DNA of 11,159 bases, taken from NCBI GenBank assembly GCA_021806345.1, contig JAJZXP010000217.1:1-11159 (forward strand), given 5' to 3'. A program made the translations under genes and the position numbers. This document shows, piece by piece, positions 5,448 through 11,159 of the stretch; positions within the stretch are counted from its first letter, which is position 1, and each line of letters begins with the position of its first letter. The notes beneath the pieces were generated by a model. That model was not told the origin of the DNA and searched no databases. It was given only the letters and a program-made list of their open reading frames with translations. This stretch comes from Thermoplasmata archaeon. GTDB taxonomy: Archaea > Thermoplasmatota > Thermoplasmata > Thermoplasmatales > Thermoplasmataceae.

Positions 5448-8447
5448 TTAATCGAGTTCATTTGGGGTTTCCCACAATCTCGTGTTTCCTGTCAGAAGCA
5501 CTATTGCTCGAGAAATTAATGGAATATTTTTAGTAAGATACTCTACACCGGCAACAGAAAATTTGACAAGGTTTCCGTTAATGTTCAATTGGAGATTTTC
5601 AATTGCCGATTGCAGAAAGTCCTTTCTGTATTTAATATTCGAACTCATATCTTGCAACGATTCACAAGCTTTAACGAATGATACAGACTTAAGGGCCTTC
5701 AATATTCCGGAATTTATTAGTATATAATTAGTTTCATCAAATATGAGTCTTATCTGTTTAGTGTTCCCCTCTGCGGTTAAAATTTCGAAAAAAGACTCCT
5801 TAAGTTCCAAATATCGAATGAAACCAATCTGATCTTGATCAATCACGTTTTTTATTACTTCTTTTAGATTGTGTTGTGCGCTGGAGCTGCCGCGACTACC
5901 TATTACGCCAATCCATGCCATCTTCTTAGCAGTATTTTCATCTTTCATCAAGAAGTTGCCTATGGTGTTAATATATTCTTTTTCGAGGGGGTGATACTCC
6001 CGCTGGTCTAGGGCTTTACGTACAGTGGATATATCCAAAGGAAGTATTTCCCAGCTGCTCCCTTGCAGTTTATCTACCATCTCCTGTGCCCTGCGTTCAT
6101 ATTTCACCATTTCTGAAGTTTCATTCTTTAATGATTCAAAATACGCGTTTATAAGGGAATCCATACTGTTGGAGAAGTCCGTGAAACTCATACTTTCAGG
6201 AACAATGCCTAGTATTACCGCGAATCCTGAAAAATTAACCCTATAATAGTCGTTAGGCCCCAACTCTTGAGGTATACCATATTTTTGAACATTCTTCCAA
6301 TAGTTGAAGAGAAAACTTTCAAAACCTCTTAAGTGTGTGCTAGACCTTGGAAGTTGGGTGCCAAATTTCAAAGTAGTTATTAACCTACCTCCCTTTGATG
6401 ATTTAATAATCAGGTAAGCGCTAACCGCACCTCCAATTAACATTGACTTTATAAACTCGTCATTCAATTTCAGAGAAAAAACGGTGTCAACTATTCTTCT
6501 AATAAGGTTGTAAGTGTCCTTTTCTTTTGAGGCTTGGATAGAAATCATAGAAGATTCCCCCAAATAGCCCCTGCTTGACTCCCAAACGAGAAAATCATAA
6601 GTGGGTATTGTCCCTAATACGAATTCTCTGTGGAAAAGATCAAGGTAGTATGGTCTGCTTTCAGACAAGGCACTGTTCAATATATCTAAAATAATCTTTG
6701 GGATATCGTTAATACTTGATTTCTGAAATAATTCAACAAATTTCAAGAGATAAAGTTCCAAATCTGGATTTCTTGAGGAGTAGTGGCGGTTTAACTCAAT
6801 TTTGTCCAGGGAAGGTTGGAAATGCAACCGGCCGTTTGAAAAGATTATGAATAGAATTTTGGTTAAATTTTCAATGTTGATTTTGGCAGTCTCTGGAAAC
6901 TTTCGACTAAGCTCTTTGCACCAATCTACTAATGCTACGAAGTAATCGTAATAGTAAACTACCCATTTCTCATCTGTCATACCTAATATTCTATTTGAAA
7001 CCCCTCTTAAATACTCGTTGGGATTTTCCTCACTTTTAACTTCGAATTCCAAAGCTTCCAAGGTTTTCCTTGCAGTTTCGAGGAACTCAAGAAGTTCCAG
7101 TATACTGTTTATTTTTCTTCCAAGTTTGTCTAATTGAAAATCTCCAATGAAGAATAGGATCTGTCCAAGTGTCCTACTGTCTATTTTTTTCGGAATTTCA
7201 AGAACTCTTCTATAAATGAATTCAGCAAAAACCTCTCTGCTTTTGTCATTAAGTTCTGATAGTAACTGTTTTCTTTTTGGTTCTGGGGTCCTATAGTGGT
7301 ATATCAAATTTAGATGCGAAATTTCGAGGTCCAACATTCGCTTGAAGAGATTTTTGCTAACGCATTTTTGGAAGTACCCTCCATTCTCGAGCGACTCTAA
7401 AGTTAGATCATTAATACCACAGTTTTTTACTTCCTTAACATCTATGATTATTCTAAACGATTCTAAGTTTGCAATGAAGAGATTGAGATTTGAATTAGCC
7501 CTATCAGATATATCGGCAAAATCCCTTTTCACATTTCTGAATGAGTATTCTTTGGCATCTTTAGTATATCTTATTAGGACCTCTAAAATGATTTTTTCTA
7601 ATGCGATATCTTTCCAGTGTTCTTTAATCTCAATGGGGAGAGATTTAGTAAATAGTTTGATTAACCTTTCTTTCGTGTTCTCGAATTCTTGAGTACTCAA
7701 AATTGCAGAGAGTTCACCTTTTACCACGGGATCCTTGACATAGTCGTGATAAGAGAGACGCGCCAAAGTGGCATCTATACCCGTCTCTTTGGAAATATTA
7801 CCAATAAGGTAATTTAGGCTGGCATTCTCTGAATACATGATTTTTTTTGATTTGAGAAGAGTATTGCCGATATTTTCATTATAAAGGCCGTACATAGAAA
7901 GAGCATTCTTAAGCAGCTCCTTGATGTGTTCCTGCTCACTGTGAGAACTAAAGGATTCCATGAAATTTTTAAGACTAGGAAGGAATGTTTGGGATAAAAG
8001 TTCAAAAGAATCTGGGCTACCCTCACCGTTTGGTCCAATACCATTAATGTCTTCCATATTCTCCAACTTGGTTCTTGTGTTTTTGTCTAAGGTGAGAAAT
8101 TGAAAAATTCTTTTCAGAATTAATCCAAATGCCACCAAAGAAATGAATGCTCCAATGACTCTCACAAGATATGGAAAGGGAAATAACCCTACGTTATCGG
8201 CTATTTGGAGAATCAAAAAAATAACGAAAACAGCTATTGCAAGTAAAAAGGAATTTCTCGTGTCAGAAAATTCCGTGAATTCTTTAGAGATCCCCCCTAA
8301 TTCTTTGTGTATTGTCTTCTTGTTGGAAAGAGAATCTGCGGCCTTTTGTTCAAAATTATCAATGGTTACTCCCTGTTCAAGAATCCAGGAACCAATGTTT
8401 TTTGGAATTTCTTCATTTTGAGAACTTTGATTCCTTTCATCCTTCAA
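5448..8447 (-). CDS. 999-aa membrane-anchored helical protein, unknown
   Basis: Not recognised. About 65 soluble residues precede two membrane spans (about 66-85 and 92-116). Then come some 880 mostly alpha-helical residues of mixed charge, resembling a helical-repeat or large effector scaffold. No Walker A, helicase, kinase, TIR, nuclease or protease signature is visible; a glycine-rich GVIGSRGSSS late in the protein is not a P-loop. The start is TTG at 8447, immediately after the TAG of the methyltransferase stump. No ATG in frame precedes the membrane spans, so the start lies at this TTG or was lost upstream. The start codon lies inside the left arm of the 20-bp inverted repeat. A 3-kb frame kept open in a region full of decay suggests selection. 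Candidate roles are surface, stress or anti-element functions, all unproven. Confidence 0.8.
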   Translation of the reverse strand: MKDERNQSSQNEEIPKNIGSWILEQGVTIDNFEQKAADSLSNKKTIHKELGGISKEFTEFSDTRNSFLLAIAVFVIFLILQIADNVGLFPFPYLVRVIGAFISLVAFGLILKRIFQFLTLDKNTRTKLENMEDINGIGPNGEGSPDSFELLSQTFLPSLKNFMESFSSHSEQEHIKELLKNALSMYGLYNENIGNTLLKSKKIMYSENASLNYLIGNISKETGIDATLARLSYHDYVKDPVVKGELSAILSTQEFENTKERLIKLFTKSLPIEIKEHWKDIALEKIILEVLIRYTKDAKEYSFRNVKRDFADISDRANSNLNLFIANLESFRIIIDVKEVKNCGINDLTLESLENGGYFQKCVSKNLFKRMLDLEISHLNLIYHYRTPEPKRKQLLSELNDKSREVFAEFIYRRVLEIPKKIDSRTLGQILFFIGDFQLDKLGRKINSILELLEFLETARKTLEALEFEVKSEENPNEYLRGVSNRILGMTDEKWVVYYYDYFVALVDWCKELSRKFPETAKINIENLTKILFIIFSNGRLHFQPSLDKIELNRHYSSRNPDLELYLLKFVELFQKSSINDIPKIILDILNSALSESRPYYLDLFHREFVLGTIPTYDFLVWESSRGYLGESSMISIQASKEKDTYNLIRRIVDTVFSLKLNDEFIKSMLIGGAVSAYLIIKSSKGGRLITTLKFGTQLPRSSTHLRGFESFLFNYWKNVQKYGIPQELGPNDYYRVNFSGFAVILGIVPESMSFTDFSNSMDSLINAYFESLKNETSEMVKYERRAQEMVDKLQGSSWEILPLDISTVRKALDQREYHPLEKEYINTIGNFLMKDENTAKKMAWIGVIGSRGSSSAQHNLKEVIKNVIDQDQIGFIRYLELKESFFEILTAEGNTKQIRLIFDETNYILINSGILKALKSVSFVKACESLQDMSSNIKYRKDFLQSAIENLQLNINGNLVKFSVAGVEYLTKNIPLISRAIVLLTGNTRLWETPNELD

Positions 8448-8461
8448 CTATACAACAAACC
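8442..8461. repeat. left arm of perfect 20-bp inverted repeat
   Basis: CTTCAACTATACAACAAACC is matched exactly in inverse orientation by 8576-8595, with 114 bp between. Identity ends abruptly on both sides (8441/8596 and 8462/8575 mismatch). A perfect 20-bp inverted match this close is far beyond chance. The arm covers the TTG start of the 999-aa gene. Confidence 0.9.
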
Positions 8462-8690
8462 CCCTTTTTCCTTTAGGTCTAAAAATGCACCAAGGTAGAA
8501 TTAGTTGATGTTGATCTTGTAGGCATTGTTTTCTTGATGGCCCTATTGTAATTATCTGGTGGGAAAGGGTATTCTGGTTTGTTGTATAGTTGAAGTGTGG
8601 ATCTAGATAGATTAAATCTATGGATTCGTCTGGAAAATAATCTCTGTTTCTTAGAAGATGGAGGTTGTCTCCATAGTAGAGTTTTCCCAT
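8448..8690 (-). pseudogene. truncated N6-adenine/N4-cytosine DNA methyltransferase
   Basis: The first 33 or so residues, MGKLYYGDNLHLLRN and then YFPDESIDLIYLDPHFN, are the unmistakable N-terminus of a site-specific DNA methyltransferase of the N6_N4_Mtase class in which motif IV (DPP(F/Y)) comes first. Intact members are several hundred residues. Here homology ends at the asparagine after the motif, exactly where the inverted-repeat arm begins, and the next 45 or so codons are unrelated sequence ending in TAG. The motif itself is DPHF rather than DPPF, which would impair catalysis. A TATA-like box lies 27 nt upstream of the ATG. The stump probably marks a modification or restriction-modification gene destroyed by rearrangement. 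Confidence 0.8.
8576..8595. repeat. right arm of perfect 20-bp inverted repeat
   Basis: This is the exact reverse complement of 8442-8461. Its outer seven bases encode the FN of the methyltransferase DPHFN, so the repeat begins inside native methyltransferase coding sequence. That points to a rearrangement or inverted duplication using this sequence, rather than a foreign element with its own termini. Confidence 0.9.
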
Positions 8691-8712
8691 TGTATTTGGA
8701 TACAGTTAATGA

Positions 8713-8720
8713 AATAAAAA
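8713..8720 (-). promoter_or_regulatory. TATA-like box of the methyltransferase stump
   Basis: On the minus strand this reads TTTTTATT, centred 27 nt upstream of the ATG at 8690, which suits a leaderless start. It may now drive transcription through the inverted repeat into the 999-aa gene. Confidence 0.4.
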
Positions 8721-8766
8721 ATTTTCATTTTGTCGAGGATATCTGCAAAAGAATGAAGATTAATTT

Positions 8767-10083
8767 CTACTTAAAAGATTCAGGATGTAGAGGCTCTAAC
8801 TTTTGTGGAGGTTTAACATCGAGTGCATATTCAATCTTTTCCCAGTTGAGTTTGTATATTTGTGGGTGAAACTCCCATTTTAGGTTCAAGTTGTATAATG
8901 GTACTATGTAATCATTTTCTTCAAGCCATTCAAGGGCCGCTTGTCTTGTCGTAACATCTTTTTCCATTTTCACCAAATTTGGTGAATCAATATCACATAG
9001 CCCTTCCTCATGGTTCTTTATTATATCCCACAAAATCTTCCACTCTAGAGGCCTCTCTTTGAGCTTAAGTCCAAAAAATAAAGATTCAGCCCCATGCATT
9101 CTTTTGAATATCTTATAAGTTGGAGTACTTTCTGCATTTTGTGGTGTGTTGCCGGTGAAATCTGTGTAGAATTTTTTGGTTATCCTGATCCCAGCTTCAT
9201 AATTAGAAGTGAAAAACAGGTGATAAAACTGTCCTGGCTTGGGCTCAAAAGGAAGTGGCAAGACATATCTGAACCACCTATGTAGTCTCTTTGAGTATTC
9301 TTCCACAAAAGTATCGATCTTTTCGTTTACGGGGGCTTTACTTATCAAGCTCTTTCTCCATTGTAAATCCCCAAACAAGCTGTCAGCTTTTTCAATTGTT
9401 TTTCTCTCTTCTGAGGTCCATTGTGCTTCATAACTTTCAGGTAATGCAGAAAGCCCTAAACTGTTTCTCCCATTAAACCAATCAGAAGTGAATACAAACA
9501 ATATAAATTCAGTCCTAGTCTGATAAAAGTTCCTAATCCGATAATCAGCCATTTGTGAAACTTCTGAAAAGGGGGTGTAAAGGAGTGGGTCAAAAAAGTA
9601 GATACAATTGCCTAAATTGGCTTCTCCGGTTGATTTTAAGGCTTGTTTCAGATTTTGATTTAATAGCAGCAATGTTCCTTTGTTACTAACAACTACACTA
9701 GGAGCTATTGCCTTAAGCTTAGTGTCAGGCCATCTTCTCAAAATGACGTTTTGAAGACGTTTAAAACACTCTTGGTCTTCTTCCACTAATATAACAAATA
9801 AATTTGTTTTTTCCATCCCAGATAATTTCAATTCTAATGCGTGTCCTGATGAACCTAGAATGACCTCTCCAGTGTCTTTGATATAGTCTTCTCCAGTTGC
9901 GGCATTTAGTTCAATAATAGCAGTGCTGTATTGATGTTCTTTTGCATTTCCTCCAGATGTTATGTTCCACCAATGCAAATAGTATTTCCCGATGATCCGA
10001 CTCTTGAGTTTAGTACCAGTAGGTCCACTGAGGATAATGGCATCATCATGGAAATCATCAACATTCACTGATGAATTAAACAA
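8767..10083 (-). CDS. tcmP: three-Cys-motif partner protein TcmP
   Basis: 438 aa. It matches the TcmP layout. After a KLKSRIIGKYYLHWWNI helix comes a Rossmann-like strand and loop (IIELNAATGEDY, then GEVILGSSGHALEL) that corresponds to the family's Y-x-D-x-FAGxG...GSPxxAL block. Then follow an acidic strand end (FVILVEEDQECF) and a DP motif (CIYFFDPLLYTPFSEV). This resembles class I methyltransferase-like folds, but no reaction is established. TcmP genes are known companions of DUF5131 (pfam07505) genes, and one lies next door, divergently. The loop residues are unusual: AATG and GSSG replace the common AGPG and GSP. The longest frame starts with TTG at 10083, but GTG at 10068 (residue 6) lies 28 nt from a good TATA box and is my preferred start. 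Confidence 0.85.
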   Translation of the reverse strand: MFNSSVNVDDFHDDAIILSGPTGTKLKSRIIGKYYLHWWNITSGGNAKEHQYSTAIIELNAATGEDYIKDTGEVILGSSGHALELKLSGMEKTNLFVILVEEDQECFKRLQNVILRRWPDTKLKAIAPSVVVSNKGTLLLLNQNLKQALKSTGEANLGNCIYFFDPLLYTPFSEVSQMADYRIRNFYQTRTEFILFVFTSDWFNGRNSLGLSALPESYEAQWTSEERKTIEKADSLFGDLQWRKSLISKAPVNEKIDTFVEEYSKRLHRWFRYVLPLPFEPKPGQFYHLFFTSNYEAGIRITKKFYTDFTGNTPQNAESTPTYKIFKRMHGAESLFFGLKLKERPLEWKILWDIIKNHEEGLCDIDSPNLVKMEKDVTTRQAALEWLEENDYIVPLYNLNLKWEFHPQIYKLNWEKIEYALDVKPPQKLEPLHPESFK

Positions 10084-10091
10084 TGCTATTC

Positions 10092-10099
10092 ATATAAAA
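10092..10099 (-). promoter_or_regulatory. TATA box of tcmP
   Basis: On the minus strand this reads TTTTATAT, centred 28 nt before the GTG at 10068 but only 13 nt before the TTG at 10083. It therefore favours a leaderless GTG start. Confidence 0.5.
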
Positions 10100-10130
10100 T
10101 TTTTTGTTTAAAATTTAGTTTCATAGAGAA

Positions 10131-10138
10131 TAATTTAA
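10131..10138 (+). promoter_or_regulatory. TATA-like box of the DUF5131 gene
   Basis: TAATTTAA is centred 28 nt before the ATG at 10163, with no ribosome-binding site near the start, as in a leaderless transcript. It shares the 79-bp divergent intergenic region with the tcmP promoter, which would allow co-regulation. Confidence 0.45.
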
Positions 10139-10162
10139 GAGCAATTTGAGTTTTCAAGAATA

Positions 10163-10897
10163 ATGGGCGATAAATCAGCAATTGAATGGACTGATGCAAC
10201 TTGGAATCCGTCTACTGGCTGTACAAAAGTATCTCCAGGATGTCAAAATTGTTATGCTGAAAGGCTTTCGCAAAGACTTCAAAAAATGAGAAATCCTAAG
10301 TTCAAGAATGCCTTTAAATTCACAATTCACCAAGAAGCTTTAGAACTTCCTCTAAAGTGGAAGTCTCCTAGGAAAATTTTTGTCAATAGCATGTCAGACC
10401 TTTTTCATGAAGATATGGGGCACTCCTTTTTGGAGAGATGCTTTGAAATAATGGAAAAAGCAAATTGGCACACTTATCAGATTCTGACAAAAAGACCAGA
10501 GAGAATGCAATCTTTCACTTCGGAATATGGTCATTTACCAAGTCATATATGGGTGGGAACTTCAGTGGAAATGGAACTATACAAAGAAAGAATAGATATA
10601 CTCAGGCAAGTAGATGCTGAAGTCAGATTCATCAGTTTCGAACCCTTGGTTGGCCCTGTTGGTAAGCTTGACCTGGCTGGTATTTCTTGGGCTATTGCTG
10701 GAGGTGAAAGTGGGCCAAAGGCAAGAAAGGTGGACCCTGATTGGATAAGGGAAATTAGAGACCAGTCTTTAGAACAAAATGTGGCCTTTTTCTTTAAACA
10801 ATGGGGCGGAAAGACCTCCAAGTCTAATGGAAGGCTTTTAGACGAAAGATTGTGGAGTGATTTCCCAAAATTACCTAATGTATCATCACCTATATGA
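10163..10897 (+). CDS. DUF5131 (phage Gp37/Gp68 family) three-Cys radical-SAM-like protein
   Basis: 244 aa, full length for the family and very typical. The N-terminus KSAIEWTDATWNPSTGC leads into three cysteines, C20, C27 and C30 (C-x6-C-x2-C, ending CYAERL), which give the 'three-Cys motif' its name and are thought to hold an iron-sulphur cluster as in radical SAM enzymes. Downstream family signatures follow: NSMSDLFHE (75-83), ILTKRPERM (107-115), WVGTSVE (130-136), FISFEPLVGP (156-165), WAIAGGESGP (176-185) and FFFKQWGG (209-216). The substrate and reaction are unknown. The family is common in phages and mobile islands and often travels with TcmP, here transcribed divergently. The start is ATG at 10163. 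No lesion is visible, so the pair may be functional. Confidence 0.95.
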   Translation: MGDKSAIEWTDATWNPSTGCTKVSPGCQNCYAERLSQRLQKMRNPKFKNAFKFTIHQEALELPLKWKSPRKIFVNSMSDLFHEDMGHSFLERCFEIMEKANWHTYQILTKRPERMQSFTSEYGHLPSHIWVGTSVEMELYKERIDILRQVDAEVRFISFEPLVGPVGKLDLAGISWAIAGGESGPKARKVDPDWIREIRDQSLEQNVAFFFKQWGGKTSKSNGRLLDERLWSDFPKLPNVSSPI

Positions 10898-10905
10898 CAT
10901 TGGAG

Positions 10906-10917
10906 CTACACAACAAA
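10906..10917 (+). repeat. CTACACAACAAA motif, right copy
   Basis: This is similar to the motif at 243-257 (it lacks one TA) and to the inverted-repeat arm at 8448. It lies 116 bp inside the right island boundary, while the other copy lies 83 bp inside the left one, in the same orientation. It could be chance in A/C-rich sequence. Confidence 0.2.
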
Positions 10918-11032
10918 AAAGAGGGGGATTTTCTCTATCATCACTACATTAAGAGTGAGAAGTTAGAATTTGCGTATTTAAACAAAAATCCTAATTGAAT
11001 TGATAGCGGAGACCGCATTAATCTAATTGGGG

Positions 11033-11044
11033 ATGCGAGGGATG
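11033..11044. repeat. att-like site at the tRNA-Leu 3' end
   Basis: ATGCGAGGGATG, the intact counterpart of 149-160, spans one base beyond the tRNA, the discriminator, the 3' acceptor strand and the start of the T stem. The two copies bound about 10.9 kb. Confidence 0.5.
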
Positions 11045-11118
11045 GGATTCGAACCCACGAACTCCTACGAGACAGAATCTTAAGTCCTGCACAGTTGGCC
11101 AGGCTTTGTTACCCTCGC
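11034..11118 (-). tRNA. tRNA-Leu (anticodon UAA)
   Basis: The 85-nt minus-strand gene folds as a class II tRNA. The acceptor is GCGAGGG/CCCTCGC with discriminator A. The anticodon stem is CAGGA/TTCTG with loop CTTAAGA, placing anticodon TAA at 11080-11082. A long variable arm with CTC/GAG pairing and a T arm with loop TTCGAAT complete it. The long variable arm and anticodon identify leucine, reading UUA and UUG. CCA is not encoded, as is usual in archaea. No intron is seen. Its 3' end faces the island and carries the repeated 12-bp segment, so it is the likely integration target. Confidence 0.95.
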
Positions 11119-11159
11119 AATTAATCGGTTTATACTCCGGCAATATATTAAAAGTGCTG

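Noticed and set aside
5448..5947. P-loop-like glycine-rich GVIGSRGSSS in the C-terminal part of the 999-aa protein
   Set aside because: It lacks the GK(S/T) of Walker A, and no Walker B is seen, so no NTPase call is justified.
8442..8595. Insertion sequence or MITE with 20-bp terminal inverted repeats
   Set aside because: No target-site duplication is visible, and the right arm starts in native methyltransferase codons, so an inserted element with its own ends is not supported.
1..11159. CRISPR array, cas genes, integrase or transposase
   Set aside because: No regularly spaced repeats, and no recombinase or cas motifs found in any frame.

Overview
The window reads as an accessory island of an archaeon, most likely an AT-rich member of the Thermoplasmata (Ferroplasma/Cuniculiplasma-like). 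The lineage is an inference. What supports it: a tRNA-Leu gene without an encoded CCA, archaeal TATA-like boxes about 25-30 nt upstream of apparently leaderless starts (at 1477, 2432, 8690, 10068 and 10163), frequent TTG/GTG starts, and PIN, YwgA-like and TcmP/DUF5131 proteins. There are no rRNA genes, no CRISPR array, and no recognisable integrase.

Boundary: an intact tRNA-Leu(UAA) lies on the minus strand at 11034-11118. A 12-bp copy of its 3' end recurs in the same orientation at 149-160. This is the geometry left by an element integrated at a tRNA 3' end, so roughly 161-11033 may be one island, probably built in several events. Positions 1-148 hold at most the edge of a neighbouring minus-strand gene.

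Left third (344-2034): a YwgA/Panacea-like protein converges, with a 24-bp overlap, on a PIN-domain (VapC-type) RNase carrying all four acidic residues. Divergent from the PIN gene is a 185-aa protein with a PD-(D/E)XK-like nuclease signature. The content looks like toxin-antitoxin or defence functions.

Middle (2035-4451): a decayed mobile-element segment. It holds a ribbon-helix-helix pseudogene (one stop, two frameshifts), a recognisable promoter flanked by small palindromes with a TAATA core, a small basic ORF, an intact 5-helix membrane protein, and a coiled-coil pseudogene (one amber codon, one frameshift).

Right half (4452-10897): two unrecognised N-terminally membrane-anchored proteins, of 326 and 999 aa, converge with a 15-bp gap. 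Upstream of the 999-aa gene is the stump of an N6-adenine/N4-cytosine DNA methyltransferase, cut off at its catalytic motif (DPHF instead of DPPF). The cut coincides exactly with a perfect 20-bp inverted repeat with a 114-bp spacer. Then comes tcmP, divergent from the gene for its usual partner, a three-cysteine DUF5131 (phage Gp37/Gp68 family) radical-SAM-like protein. Together this looks like an island of nucleic-acid-acting and membrane-associated accessory genes. The least explained parts are the 999-aa/326-aa pair, the inverted repeat, and the TcmP protein with a divergent nucleotide-binding motif.
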